Notes under the pieces: generated by a model | Told to the model about the DNA's origin: nothing | Seen by the model: the letters and a program-made list of their open reading frames with translations, nothing else | The model's database searches: none | Shown: positions 1-9,790 of the stretch, piece by piece | How positions within the stretch are numbered: the first letter of the stretch is position 1 | Layout of the letters: each line of letters opens with the position of its first letter | Assembly: GCA_938023035.1 (NCBI GenBank) | Contig: CALIDI010000021.1 | Coordinates: 62,001-126,000, forward strand | Origin: an uncultured Leptolyngbyaceae cyanobacterium | GTDB taxonomy: Bacteria; Cyanobacteriota; Cyanobacteriia; Leptolyngbyales; Leptolyngbyaceae | DNA: 64,000 nucleotides | Direction of reading: 5' to 3' | Position numbers and translations under genes: made by a program

Positions 1-118
1 TAGCTGAAATAGGCTGCAGAATCATTACAAATCGCGCTTTCATTAACTGATTGCGGTAAATTCAGATAGTAATATTGTTCTCTTGGCGACCAGGTAGAAA
101 CAGGGTTAGAAACAAGCC

Positions 119-1342
119 ATGGCGTTGCAGCAGTCGGGGCCGTTTGAAAGCAAATTACTCAGGGGGGTTACTCGCTGGGCACAGCGCTGGCTAGATCGGG
201 GGCGAGTGACCTGGCGATCGCTAAAAATGGTGACCGGTTGGACGGCCCAGATTTTGGTTTATCCCCTTTATGTGGCTTTTCAGACAGGGCGCTGGCTGCA
301 CCTCCAACTCCAACAGACCACCGAAAGTCGGCGCGTGCGCTGCTACAGTTTACGGGAATCGGATCTCGATACGCGTGTGATCGCCGCACAGGAGGCCCAT
401 CCACCTGCCGATTTTTCTCTACAGCGGGTGTTGGCGGTGGTGCGGCAGGGGGTTTTGCCCCACATTCCCGGTTGGCAAAGTACCCCTATTCTTTCGGGGG
501 GGCACGTTTGGGTGAATCAACGCCCCCTACTATCGGCAGTCGATTGGGCGACCCGGCTCCCTACCAATTCCCTCTCCTCTGGGCTGACCTCAATCAACCG
601 TGAGCCTAGAGTCGTTACCCGCACAGATGCTCTAGTTGGGACAATTCGTGGTCTGGCCAGTCAGATTGCCAGCCGTGCACTGGTGTTGGTAACCGATCAG
701 AATATCGTCTTGGATATCCTGCAACCCGGACAACAGCAATTTTTGCAGCGGGTCATCGCCTGGGAAGTCGCCCATTTTTGGCGGGTGCAGCGGCTGCAAG
801 CGACCGTTAGCCACTTAGCTTGGACTCCGCGCCTCGGGGTAGATGCCCCTTGGCTACTCCGGGTCTATCTAGATGTGATGGCCTGGATGGCCCGCACGCC
901 TGTCGCGATCGCGGCCAATTTATTTCGTGAGGCCGAAACCTGGGGCGCTCTCGCGGATTCTACCTATCCCCGGGAGTCACCGACACTGGCTACACCCCAT
1001 GTTTACGCAAAACCATCTTTGGGGTCAATGAGTTCACTTTCCTGGGAGTCACCAACAGTAGCGGCCCCCTATGCCCTCCAATCACATCCGTCACACCAGA
1101 AACAGCCCCAACCGCTACCAGCGACTGTGCCCAATCCTTTTCCACGGGCAACCGCCCTGCTGCAAACACCACCGCAAACACCCTTGGCTCCACTGAATTT
1201 GGCCTCCTCCACCGACTACATTGATACCGCAGCAACCCTTGTCGGCTATTGGCGATCGCCCCTAGAGCGGTTTCTGCGCTGGCTTGATCGGTGCTTGGTC
1301 TGGTTAGAGCGCTGGCTATTTCGGGGCAGACAGCGAGAATGA
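119..1342 (+). CDS. conserved hypothetical protein, probably cyanobacterial
   Basis: A 407-residue protein that I cannot assign to a functional family. The N-terminus is basic and Trp/Arg-rich, followed by a weakly hydrophobic stretch around residues 44-62 that could be a membrane-associated helix. Residues 80-290 look like a folded domain. Residues 290-365 are rich in Pro, Ser and Thr and probably disordered. The C-terminus again has amphipathic Trp/Arg/Leu segments like the N-terminus, so both ends may lie on a membrane. The ATG at 119 has no strong Shine-Dalgarno sequence. HIP1 octamers and codon use match the neighbours, so it appears native. The next gene is psbI, 427 bases downstream on the same strand. 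Confidence 0.6.
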   Translation: MALQQSGPFESKLLRGVTRWAQRWLDRGRVTWRSLKMVTGWTAQILVYPLYVAFQTGRWLHLQLQQTTESRRVRCYSLRESDLDTRVIAAQEAHPPADFSLQRVLAVVRQGVLPHIPGWQSTPILSGGHVWVNQRPLLSAVDWATRLPTNSLSSGLTSINREPRVVTRTDALVGTIRGLASQIASRALVLVTDQNIVLDILQPGQQQFLQRVIAWEVAHFWRVQRLQATVSHLAWTPRLGVDAPWLLRVYLDVMAWMARTPVAIAANLFREAETWGALADSTYPRESPTLATPHVYAKPSLGSMSSLSWESPTVAAPYALQSHPSHQKQPQPLPATVPNPFPRATALLQTPPQTPLAPLNLASSTDYIDTAATLVGYWRSPLERFLRWLDRCLVWLERWLFRGRQRE

Positions 1343-1768
1343 CGACTTTTGCTAATGCTTTTCTAATGCTATGGGAACAAATGCCCGCTTCGTTGGTCTT
1401 AAACTTCAAGTTTTTGAGGAGGTTTATCCGCAGCGAAGGAGCGTGGATTCAATCAACTGAAAAACTGACTCGTCTGACTGACCGGCAATCTGTCTACAAT
1501 TGCGCTTCTCTATCCGTGGGGCTAACCCGACGGGTTTTCCCGGCTTTAGTGCTCTACCCAGCGTAATGCAAAAAAGCAGGCATGGTTTTCTGTATGATGA
1601 GTAGGAGTTATTTAACTGGGGTTGTTAGCCTGCCTGGTTGCTGTCATCTCTGATAAGCCAGGGGCTATTAGTTTGTTGCTCTGGCCCGCTAGGCTTGACA
1701 ACTTATGTTCGTCTAACCTGACGAGCCGAGGCGACCCATCAACATCAAAATTTTTTGGAGATCCTTCT
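1343..1768. other. intergenic region and psbI leader
   Basis: A 426-base spacer between the hypothetical gene and psbI. I see no convincing gene; short open frames here lack ribosome binding sites and family resemblance. A TATGAT hexamer at 1593-1598 is a possible -10 box for psbI but has no good -35 partner. The psbI ribosome binding site (GGAG, 1757-1760) lies at the right end. Confidence 0.4.
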
Positions 1769-1885
1769 ATGCTCACTCTCAAAATCGCCGTGTATATTGT
1801 GGTCAGCTTTTTTGTGTTGCTGTTTATCTTTGGCTTTCTCTCAAACGATCCTTCGCGGAATCCCAACCGTCGTGATCTAGACTAG
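1769..1885 (+). CDS. psbI: photosystem II reaction centre protein I (PsbI)
   Basis: A 38-residue protein matching PsbI in length and sequence. It starts [12 protein letters not shown], has one transmembrane helix at about residues 4-26, then the conserved stromal tail with the [11 protein letters not shown] pattern. PsbI is a small integral thylakoid subunit next to D1 and CP43 that helps assemble and stabilise photosystem II. The start at 1769 is fixed by homology and by GGAG at 1757-1760, 8 bases upstream. An in-frame upstream extension to 1622 exists but is not part of the conserved protein. It appears monocistronic; a different gene begins 91 bases downstream. Confidence 0.95.
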   Translation: MLTLKIAVYIVVSFFVLLFIFGFLSNDPSRNPNRRDLD

Positions 1886-1976
1886 GCAGCAAGTGCAGGC
1901 TTTGTCTTGCAGCAGGGGCAGGCAAAAAGGCTGCCCCTCTATTGTGGTGTGAGATTTTTCTCTCTCGTTGTAACGT

Positions 1977-4958
1977 ATGCCCTACCCGGCTCTTCCCCCT
2001 GAAACATCTTCTATTGAGATTGTTACGGCTTGTCAACTCCATTCTTGCCAATCCTCTCCATTTGCGGTTGCTGAACCAAGTCAGTTACCAGTTGAGCTGG
2101 CTCAAGTAGTGCCAGAAACTTCTACACCGGATCGGGGCACTGGGGCAGAGTTCACGGTTCAAACTGCTTTATCTCCACCAGAGCCAGCCGTTGCCAGGGT
2201 AGAAGCCGTCTCTCACAGCGCTCCTGAAGAAAAGCGTGAACCACCCCAAACAGAGGCGCTGCATCTGCATGAGCCAATGGCTGAAGCGCAAGCGTTGTTA
2301 GCCCCGAGCGCCCCTTCTTTAGCAACACCGCAGCCCACGACCGTTGCCGAATTCAAGGCTAATGCCGGCCCGGCCCAAGCCGATTTGCTCAAACAAGCAC
2401 CGCCGGTAACCCGCTCAGAGTTTTCGCCGATTCCGCTGGCGGCTGTTTCTTTAAATCAGTCGCTGGTGCAGGTGGAGCAGTCGCCTGGCGCGTTCACAGT
2501 GCCGGTAGAAGCGGTTGCCCGAATGGTTCCCCCTGCGGTTGCCGTGAGTCAGCCGCCTGTCTTAGCGGGGGAAGTCCCTTCTGACTTGGCAACGCTTTCT
2601 CAGCCAGCGTCGGGGGCAGCCCAAACGCCAGATGTAACGGCGATCGCATCTGAGGAAATTACAGACGCCCTGCTCGCCCAAGTGGCGACAAAAGGGTTTC
2701 CCTGGCAGGGCTATCTCGCGGATTGGGCGGCTGCGGGCCTTGATCAAAGGGCAACCCTGCAACGGTTGGCTCAGCCTCCTGCCAGTACCAGGGTTGCGAC
2801 CCCTTCCCAGGCTAGACAACGGCTCAATCGGGTTGGGGGGCGATCGCAGCCCATTCCACCCTTGAGTGTGGCCTGGGGCCGTAGTTTACAGCGACTACCG
2901 ATTACCCAAACCCCACCCGTTGCAGCCCCCACCCTCGGAGAGCCGCCCTCAGAGGCTACTACCAATGACAACACAATTCTGATTCAACCCAATGATGCGG
3001 CCCCAGCAACGGCCTCGCCCGATACCCCAGCGATTGTCCCACCTGATTCGCCATTGCCCTCACCCGGTTCGCCATCAACTCCGAGGGGCACTGATCCACC
3101 TGTGCCGCCAGGAACAGTTGGTGTGGTTGAGTTGAGCGCTGACCGCCAGGAATATGACGATCAACGGCAAATTTTTACCGCTGAAGGGAATGTCAAAATG
3201 CGATTTCAGGGGTCTTTGCTGGAGGCGGATCGGTTACAAGTGAATCTGGTGAATCGCATTTCTGTGGCGGAGGGGCAGGTGGCCCTGACGCGCGGCAATC
3301 AGATTTTGCGGGGGAGCCGGTTTGAGTACAACTTTGTCCAGGGGATTGGCACTGTTCAGAATGCTAGTGGGGAGTTGTTTCTGTCCACTACAGATAGAGA
3401 TTTGGATATCCCCCTAGGTACAGATGTAACCCAAGGAACCGCTATTGCACGACCTTTGAGCGATCGCATCCGCGCCAACCAACCCCAAACTGTGGTCGGA
3501 GCGGGGGGGGTCACCATTGTTGTCGGGGCCGGTCGGGATGTCAATCGGGCACCAGGGCAACCGCAAACTGTGCAGGGGCAGGTGAATCGGCTGCGATTTG
3601 AGGCCGAACAAATTGACTTCAGCCCACGCGTTTATGAAGCCAAAAAAATCCAGATTACAAATGACCCCTTCTCGCCTCCTGAATTGGTTTTAAGGGCCGA
3701 GCGAGCCGTGATTACTCGCATCAACCCAAATCAAGATGAGGTTGTGGCGACTCGTCCCCGGTTAGTGTTTGATCAACGGCTGGCCATTCCTTTGATTTCA
3801 AGGATTGTGCTAGACCGTCGCCAACGCCAGCCGGCCCTTTTGCAGGTGGGCTATGACAATGGTGAACGGGGCGGCCTTTTTATTTTTCGTAGCTTTGATA
3901 TTGTGCGTTCACCCAAGGTGAATCTCACCCTGACTCCGGAAATTTTCTTAGAGAAAATTGTGTTTGGTGGATCGGGGGTGTTCCAGGGTGAAAGCTATGG
4001 GCTGAGAGCACAGTTGGGGGCCGTGCTGAGTCCGACTACGACCTTGCGCGGAAGTGCGTCGCTCCGCAGCTTAGCCTTTGATGACCTGGTAGATAGCACC
4101 CGGGCAAGTTTGCGCCTGGGGCAACGGTTGGGAACCCATACGCTGGCCTTGGAGGCTAGTTATCGCGATCGCCTGTTTAATAACTCCCTCGGTTTTCAAA
4201 CGGTGCGCAGTAGTGTGGGGGCGGTGTTTTTCTCGCCACCTATTCTCCTAGGAAAAAGTGGGATCAGCATGAGCTACCAACTAGGGGTACAGAATATTAC
4301 TGCCGATACCGATCGGCCAGATTTGCTGGCCCCGATTCGCGACAATAACCGGATTAACCTAACTCGCTATCAGGGTGCGATCGCCTTCAATCGCACCTTC
4401 CGCCTGTGGACGGGGAAACCCCTGCCAGCGACCCAAACAGAGGGGTTACGCTACACCCCCACTCCTGTTGTTCCCTATCTGGCCCTTTCAACTGGGATCA
4501 CAGGGGTAACCAGCCTATACAGTAACAGTGATACCCAGAGTAATTTGATTGGTGCGGTTGGCATTGTTGGCCAGTTTGGCCATATGTCACGCAATTTCTT
4601 TGACTACACGGGCTTTAACATCACCTACGTGCAACTGGTTGGTCGGGGCTTGTCACCCTTTTTGTTTGACCGCACGGTCGATACGCGCATTCTTTCCCTA
4701 GGGATTGTGCAGCAAGTTTATGGGCCTTTTCGAGTTGGGTTTCAAACGGCGATTAACCTGGATACCAATAACCAGATTAGTACCGACTACATCCTGGAAT
4801 ATAGCCGCCGCACCTATGGCATTATTCTGCGCTACAACCCAATTCTAGAAATTGGCTCCCTTAACCTGCGGGTCAGTGACTTTAACTGGAGCGGTGGAAC
4901 AGAACCCTTTGAGGGGGCGGATGTCACCCCTGTTGAGGGCGGCATCCGTCGCGATTAG
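1977..4958 (+). CDS. DUF3769 protein, OstA/LptD-like outer-membrane barrel
   Basis: A 993-residue protein. Residues 1 to about 370 are low-complexity and rich in Pro, Ala, Thr and Gln. Around residues 380-480 there is an OstA/LptA-like segment (ELSADRQEYDDQ..., then FTAEGNVKMRFQG), the beta-jellyroll signature seen in LPS transport proteins. From about residue 610 to the end the alternating aromatic/polar pattern fits a beta-barrel, as in the cyanobacterial DUF3769 family. The inferred role is assembly or transport of lipopolysaccharide at the outer membrane. No clear N-terminal signal peptide follows the chosen ATG, so the start is uncertain. The gene stands alone and converges with a methyltransferase gene 43 bases away. 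Confidence 0.8.
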   Translation: MPYPALPPETSSIEIVTACQLHSCQSSPFAVAEPSQLPVELAQVVPETSTPDRGTGAEFTVQTALSPPEPAVARVEAVSHSAPEEKREPPQTEALHLHEPMAEAQALLAPSAPSLATPQPTTVAEFKANAGPAQADLLKQAPPVTRSEFSPIPLAAVSLNQSLVQVEQSPGAFTVPVEAVARMVPPAVAVSQPPVLAGEVPSDLATLSQPASGAAQTPDVTAIASEEITDALLAQVATKGFPWQGYLADWAAAGLDQRATLQRLAQPPASTRVATPSQARQRLNRVGGRSQPIPPLSVAWGRSLQRLPITQTPPVAAPTLGEPPSEATTNDNTILIQPNDAAPATASPDTPAIVPPDSPLPSPGSPSTPRGTDPPVPPGTVGVVELSADRQEYDDQRQIFTAEGNVKMRFQGSLLEADRLQVNLVNRISVAEGQVALTRGNQILRGSRFEYNFVQGIGTVQNASGELFLSTTDRDLDIPLGTDVTQGTAIARPLSDRIRANQPQTVVGAGGVTIVVGAGRDVNRAPGQPQTVQGQVNRLRFEAEQIDFSPRVYEAKKIQITNDPFSPPELVLRAERAVITRINPNQDEVVATRPRLVFDQRLAIPLISRIVLDRRQRQPALLQVGYDNGERGGLFIFRSFDIVRSPKVNLTLTPEIFLEKIVFGGSGVFQGESYGLRAQLGAVLSPTTTLRGSASLRSLAFDDLVDSTRASLRLGQRLGTHTLALEASYRDRLFNNSLGFQTVRSSVGAVFFSPPILLGKSGISMSYQLGVQNITADTDRPDLLAPIRDNNRINLTRYQGAIAFNRTFRLWTGKPLPATQTEGLRYTPTPVVPYLALSTGITGVTSLYSNSDTQSNLIGAVGIVGQFGHMSRNFFDYTGFNITYVQLVGRGLSPFLFDRTVDTRILSLGIVQQVYGPFRVGFQTAINLDTNNQISTDYILEYSRRTYGIILRYNPILEIGSLNLRVSDFNWSGGTEPFEGADVTPVEGGIRRD

Positions 4959-4982
4959 ATGACTTCCCTTACGATTTAACTG

Positions 4983-5015
4983 GTCAGCGGGGGAGATTCG
5001 TCAGCGGGGGAGATT
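4983..5015. repeat. 17-bp tandem duplication at the end of the methyltransferase gene
   Basis: The 16-base unit GTCAGCGGGGGAGATT occurs at 4983-4998 and again at 5000-5015, period 17. The second unit contains the stop codon and last codons of the minus-strand methyltransferase; the first lies just past its 3' end. Confidence 0.85.
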
Positions 5016-5843
5016 GGGGCGTTGCCCTGTAATTCTGACTCCGCCAACATTACCCCGTTGGAATAAATCCTCGACCGCCTGGTAGAACTGGGCAAAGCTC
5101 TGGAACACTTCTGCACCATGAACTTGGGTGTAGTAATCGGCTTGGGCGAGAAACCGGGCGGTGCGATCGCTCACCCAGGGTCGCCATTCCTGGGTCACAT
5201 CTTCAATCACAACATTGGTAAAGCCTGCTGTTCCTAAATCTTGACGATACTGCTCCAGGGTAGGCAGGTAAGAGCAAGAAAGCGTATTCTCCAACATTTC
5301 AGTATCTGCCTGAGTCAACGGTTGCCGTTGGTAGTAGTCTTCAATATAAAAGTGGCCCCCTGGTTTGAGGACACGGGCACAGTTTTGAAAGAGCGTGGAG
5401 CGATCGGCAATATGCAAAAACACTAGCAACGAAATCCAGGCCTGAAACTGCTGCCCAGCAATGGCTAACTGATCGAGGTGTAAAAAATCGCCCAACAGCA
5501 GATGCACTTGCTCTGCTAACCCCGTGGCCCGCGTAAGCTGCACGGCTGCTTCATGCAAGTGAGGTTGTAACTCTACCCCCGTTACCCGGCAGCCGTACTT
5601 CCAGGCTAGGTAGCGCGCGGTGCCACCCACCCCCGCGCCAATATCCAGAACATGACTGGTCGCAGTCAATTGCAGCCGCTCCGCAGCCCTATCCACTGCT
5701 TGAGTGGAGCCATAGTGGTACTGATCCAATTCCAACAAATCGGGCACCAGCAATTGTTGACAATTTTTGCCCTGGGCCTGCAACTCATTCCAGATTCGGG
5801 TCACCCGATATTGATACATAGAAGCCATTGCTGCCGATGCCAT
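5001..5843 (-). CDS. class I SAM-dependent methyltransferase
   Basis: A 280-residue Rossmann-fold methyltransferase. Motif I is VLDIGAGVGGTARYLA near residues 85-100, followed by an acidic residue ending strand 2 (VTGVELQ) and a later LLVFLHIADR segment. The closest recognisable relatives are small-molecule methyltransferases of the sarcosine/dimethylglycine or tocopherol type; the substrate cannot be told from sequence. I chose the ATG at 5843 because GAGAGG sits 7 bases upstream. An ATG 11 codons earlier (5876) gives a longer, Arg/Cys-containing start with no ribosome binding site. The 3' end overlaps a 17-bp tandem duplication. Confidence 0.8.
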   Translation of the reverse strand: MASAAMASMYQYRVTRIWNELQAQGKNCQQLLVPDLLELDQYHYGSTQAVDRAAERLQLTATSHVLDIGAGVGGTARYLAWKYGCRVTGVELQPHLHEAAVQLTRATGLAEQVHLLLGDFLHLDQLAIAGQQFQAWISLLVFLHIADRSTLFQNCARVLKPGGHFYIEDYYQRQPLTQADTEMLENTLSCSYLPTLEQYRQDLGTAGFTNVVIEDVTQEWRPWVSDRTARFLAQADYYTQVHGAEVFQSFAQFYQAVEDLFQRGNVGGVRITGQRPNLPR

Positions 5844-6103
5844 TACAAACCCTCTCGCGTGTCTGCACAAGAGCATAACGTAGGTGCTGCCGTTAAGGCA
5901 GCTTAGGAATCCAGATTCACTAAGCGGTAAAACTATGCCGGGGAATCAGCACCTTAGCGCTTTACCCCAGAGATACGGAGGGCGCTGAAAGCGGGCGCTG
6001 TGTTCTCTGGGCCTCTGTGGTCAGGCCTCAGATGATAAAATCCTGATTTCTGAGTCATCCGTCTGGTTAAAACTTTAAAACTGTCTTTAGGCTCTAGTCA
6101 GGT

Positions 6104-8014
6104 CTAAGACTTGGGCAGGGCCTGACAAATTTCTTTGGCTTTGGTTGCGCTTACACCTGATTCATTGGGGCGGGTGACCAGACTACGGCACCACTGGTTT
6201 AAGGCCAGGCGGACTTCTGGGTAAACGCTTGCCTGCGTTGAGGGGACTAAAGAAGCTGCCCAGATGGCTGCACTGACTTCGCCCTGTTGCCAGCGCCGTT
6301 GGGCGATCGCCCAAATGTCTCGGCTCCAGTTGGCTATTTCTTGCTGGGCTTGGGCGTATTCGGGATGGTTCGGGGGAAGTTGGGCCGCTGCCTGGATCGC
6401 ATTCCAATAGGGGGTGGCCATTTCGCTTTTAATGTTGATCCGAGCGATCGCCAGTAGTGCCGACAAAGAAGCTGCAGAGGCCCCCTTTGCTGGATCTGAT
6501 GGACTCGTTTTTGCCGCCTCGGCCTGATGAGTTTCGGCTTTTGCCGGTGAGGGGCGATCGCCTGGTGTTATGCCATTCGCTTTTGGTTCGGGCTGTTGCT
6601 CTGAACCATCAGCGGGTGATTCCTCTGGTTTTGCCAAATCGTTCTTTGGCTCTGACGCTGGCTGATTTTGGGAAATGGCTTGATTGCCCGTTGCAGAATT
6701 AGGCTGGGTTGAAGTGGTTGGGGCAGAGGGCGCTATCGGGAAAAAAGCTGCTCGCTGCTGCCACAGCACCCCTGCTAACATCAGGGCTGCCGCAATGCCC
6801 CCAAGCAACAGAAGCCAGTTCCAGAGGCGATCAGCGGCGGTTGTTTGGGCGTCTTCTGATGCAGCAGGTGGTGCGGGCGCGGTGACTGAGATTTTTGGTG
6901 GTGCTAAAGGCTGCGGAACTGCTGGGGCCGCTTCTTGGGAAGTCGTCTGGCTAGGTTGCCAACCGGGAAGGTGAGACAGGCTCTCAGATGAACGGCGACT
7001 TGCTGCAACTTCCCCATGGGTGACAGGGCGATGATCGCGAACCTGACTCACCCCGTTACTAACCGGATCCGCAGAGTCGGCTAGATGCAGCGGCGGAGTA
7101 GGGCTTTTTCCATTTGTTGCGGCGGAAGCCATCACGGGCTTTGCCGTTGGGGCGAGGGGCACAGCCACTGGTGCAGGAGCAGGGCTAGATGAAGCGAACC
7201 GGCCTACTGAGGGCGGAAATGAAGACTGGGGGAGTGGTCTGCTGGTCGGTGGTGGAAGGTTCGCCCCTTTTCCCATTACTTGTCGTGGTAGCAAAACCTG
7301 ATAGCGTTGCTCTGGGAGGCTAACCACCACGGCCTGCTGGGGCGGTCGCCAGTATTGTTCGCTTAGTTCCGGCAAACGTATGCTCAGGTGCTGCTCTAAT
7401 TTATCCAGCGTGGTGATGCCGGGCGATCGCAGGCTTGCTACCAGGGCCGCTGTAAAAAAGCCCTGCCCCAGGGTAATCGATTCCCTCGAAAACTGCTCCG
7501 GCTTGCAGCCCAAAATGGTGGCAATCCCCGTTTGCGCAGCCGCCTCCAGAGCTTGCGCCCCGACTAATTCTTTAGAAAGGACGCCTTGACTGCGGTTCAT
7601 GTCCAGCAGTACCAGGATGTTTCGGGTGGGTAGGGTTTGCAAGCGTCGATACAGGTCAGTCAGTGGTATGGCCATTTGGGCGATCGCCCCCGGCTCCGCC
7701 TCAATAGGGAGCAAATAGTCGACTGCCTGCTGGCAGGTGCCATACCCGCTAAAAAAGAACCAGAGCGCATCCCCCGGCTGCAAATGCCGTTGTCCCAAAA
7801 GCTCTAGCCAACCTTCAATGGTTTCTCGACTGGGGTAGGTTGAGCGCCCCATGGCCGCCGGAGAAGTGTCGGTCAGCAGCAAGCAACGTTCTGGAGCAAA
7901 GCCTCCCTCCTCAATCAGAAAACGGTGCATCACCTGGGCGTCGCGCTGGGCAAAGCTCAGGGGTTGAAAATGGCGATAGTGGTTAATCCCAATGATGATG
8001 GCCCAGTGATTCAT
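6104..8014 (-). CDS. caspase-fold (orthocaspase-like) protein with a lost catalytic dyad
   Basis: A 636-residue protein. Residues 1 to about 230 form a caspase p20-like domain: it starts WAIIIGINHY and contains FFFSGYG at 87-92 and LLDMNRSQG at 136-144. Active family members have FSGHG with the catalytic His and DxC with the catalytic Cys; here those positions hold Tyr91 and Asn140. The domain is therefore expected to be proteolytically inactive. A Pro/Ala/Ser-rich linker follows (about 240-400), then one transmembrane helix (about 405-427), a second acidic low-complexity linker and a helical C-terminal domain with Trp and Gln. The C-terminal part is probably across the membrane from the caspase fold. 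The protein could be a scaffold or sensor. The gene is monocistronic. Confidence 0.85.
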   Translation of the reverse strand: MNHWAIIIGINHYRHFQPLSFAQRDAQVMHRFLIEEGGFAPERCLLLTDTSPAAMGRSTYPSRETIEGWLELLGQRHLQPGDALWFFFSGYGTCQQAVDYLLPIEAEPGAIAQMAIPLTDLYRRLQTLPTRNILVLLDMNRSQGVLSKELVGAQALEAAAQTGIATILGCKPEQFSRESITLGQGFFTAALVASLRSPGITTLDKLEQHLSIRLPELSEQYWRPPQQAVVVSLPEQRYQVLLPRQVMGKGANLPPPTSRPLPQSSFPPSVGRFASSSPAPAPVAVPLAPTAKPVMASAATNGKSPTPPLHLADSADPVSNGVSQVRDHRPVTHGEVAASRRSSESLSHLPGWQPSQTTSQEAAPAVPQPLAPPKISVTAPAPPAASEDAQTTAADRLWNWLLLLGGIAAALMLAGVLWQQRAAFFPIAPSAPTTSTQPNSATGNQAISQNQPASEPKNDLAKPEESPADGSEQQPEPKANGITPGDRPSPAKAETHQAEAAKTSPSDPAKGASAASLSALLAIARINIKSEMATPYWNAIQAAAQLPPNHPEYAQAQQEIANWSRDIWAIAQRRWQQGEVSAAIWAASLVPSTQASVYPEVRLALNQWCRSLVTRPNESGVSATKAKEICQALPKS

Positions 8015-8335
8015 TACGGATGCCCCCGTTCCTATAGGTATTAGTGTGCCCTACTTCCTCTCGTCCTACCAGTGCATCACCTAACCAATGGCTTTCATCG
8101 ATGCACGCAGGGCGATTGCCACATCGCTGTAGCAACCCGATTTTTGAATAGGCATAGCTTTGATCAGAAAGCTTGGGACAAAACTAAGTGCTCGATTGCC
8201 AATGCGGGTTAGGCGTTCTGACTCGCTATGACTATGAGAAATATGACGACAGGTATGATCCATAAGTCTGGGAGGTCAGTCTTGCCGATATTTTGAAGAA
8301 CAGCCGGAGCGACACCACGATGAACTAAGGATAAG
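8015..8335. other. intergenic region
   Basis: A 321-base spacer between cysS and the caspase-like gene, both on the minus strand. It should hold the promoter of the caspase-like gene and the 3' end of cysS. A 60-codon minus-strand frame at 8081-8263 has no ribosome binding site or recognisable family. I see no RNA gene. Confidence 0.4.
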
Positions 8336-9790
8336 CTAAGCCCGATGCCAGCGCGTTCCACCAGCCTGATCAATCAAGACAATACCCTGAGCTTGCAATT
8401 CATGCCGGATGCGATCGGCTTCGACAAAATTTTTGGCTTTGCGGGCTGCCTGGCGCTGTTCAATCAGGGCATCAATGGCGGCATCCGATAGCCCATCCGC
8501 CAAGGTGCTTACTTCTGGTTGGGCCTCTAACCCTAGGCATTGAGCCAGCTCTATCAGGGTTTGCCACTGTGACTGGAGTGCTTCTGGAGCCGTTTCAGGT
8601 TTGCCCGTATGCACGAGCAGATTCCGCTCCCGATTCACATCCTTGGCTAGGTCAAATAAGACTGCTAGGGCTGCTGAGGTGTTGAAGTCGTCATCCATTA
8701 CGGTGCGAAATTGGGCGATCGCCTCCGTTGCCTGCAAGTCTAAGGCCTCTCCCTGGCGTGGCCGCTCAGTATCCCAACCGAGTTGAGTGCCAAACTCCGC
8801 CCCAAACAATAGAGCCTCTTTCAGGGTCTGCCAGCCATTGACTGCTGCCTGCAACCCCTCAGTTGTAAAGTCAATGGGCTTACGATAATGAGCCTGCAAA
8901 ATGAACAGGCGGACGGCCATAGGGTCATACTGCTGCAACAAATCCCTGGTGAGAAAAATGTTTCCTAGGGATTTCGACATCTTTTCGCCATCCATATTGA
9001 CAAAACCATTGTGCAGCCAGTAACGAGCCAGGGGCTTGCCGGTGACGGCCTCACTTTGAGCAATTTCATTTTCATGGTGGGGAAATTGCAAATCCATGCC
9101 ACCCGCATGAATATCAATAGATTCGCCTAGCTCCTGGCGCACCATTGCTGAGCATTCGATATGCCAACCAGGGCGACCCGCTCCCCAAGGCGATTCCCAA
9201 GCAGGCTCCCCCGGTTTAGCCGCCTTCCACAGGGCAAAGTCAAACGGGTCTTTTTTCTTATCGCTCTCATCGCCCTCAACACGACCACTGGCACCTGCCT
9301 GCATTTCCTCAAGCTTGCGCCCTGACAATTTGCCGTATTTATCAAATTGCCGCACCGCATAGTACACATCCCCATTGGCGGGGTAGGCAAAGCCCTTTTG
9401 CTCCAGCTCATGAATCAGGCGTTTAATGCCATCCAGGGTGTGGGTTGCCCGGGGATACGCATCAGCCCGGAGAATATTGAGGCGATCGCTATCTTCAAAA
9501 TAAGCAGCAATGAAGCGTTCGGCGATCGCCGCCATGGTTGTCCCTTCTCGCACGGCCCGGCTCAGAATTTTGTCATCAATATCCGTAAAATTCTGCACGT
9601 AGCGAACCTGATACCCTAGCCACATCAGATAGCGCCGCACCACATCAAACACAATAAAAACGCGGGCATTGCCAATATGGAAGTAGTTATAGGCAGTAAT
9701 GCCGCAAACGTACATCCGTACCTTACCCGGTTCAATCGGCTCAAAGGGTTCTTTCCGACGAGTTAGGGTGTTGTAAATCACAAGGGCCAT
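8336..9790 (-). CDS. cysS: cysteinyl-tRNA synthetase
   Basis: A 484-residue class I aminoacyl-tRNA synthetase that charges tRNA-Cys in the cytoplasm. It starts with the family pattern LVIYNTLTRRKE and has the zinc-site Cys in MYVCGITAYNYFHIGNAR, which also contains the HIGN signature. The KMSKS loop (GEKMSKSLGN) is near residue 270. The WHIECSAM and FPHHENEIAQSE zinc-binding motifs are intact. The C-terminal DALR-like and anticodon-binding regions are present. Length is normal for cyanobacterial CysS. It is a single gene with no operon partner. Confidence 0.97.
   Translation of the reverse strand: MALVIYNTLTRRKEPFEPIEPGKVRMYVCGITAYNYFHIGNARVFIVFDVVRRYLMWLGYQVRYVQNFTDIDDKILSRAVREGTTMAAIAERFIAAYFEDSDRLNILRADAYPRATHTLDGIKRLIHELEQKGFAYPANGDVYYAVRQFDKYGKLSGRKLEEMQAGASGRVEGDESDKKKDPFDFALWKAAKPGEPAWESPWGAGRPGWHIECSAMVRQELGESIDIHAGGMDLQFPHHENEIAQSEAVTGKPLARYWLHNGFVNMDGEKMSKSLGNIFLTRDLLQQYDPMAVRLFILQAHYRKPIDFTTEGLQAAVNGWQTLKEALLFGAEFGTQLGWDTERPRQGEALDLQATEAIAQFRTVMDDDFNTSAALAVLFDLAKDVNRERNLLVHTGKPETAPEALQSQWQTLIELAQCLGLEAQPEVSTLADGLSDAAIDALIEQRQAARKAKNFVEADRIRHELQAQGIVLIDQAGGTRWHRA

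Noticed and set aside
990-1409. 139-codon minus-strand frame over the first gene
   Set aside because: No ribosome binding site, no family, and it overlaps the more plausible plus-strand gene.
8081-8263. 60-codon minus-strand frame upstream of the caspase-like gene
   Set aside because: No Shine-Dalgarno sequence and no recognisable domain.
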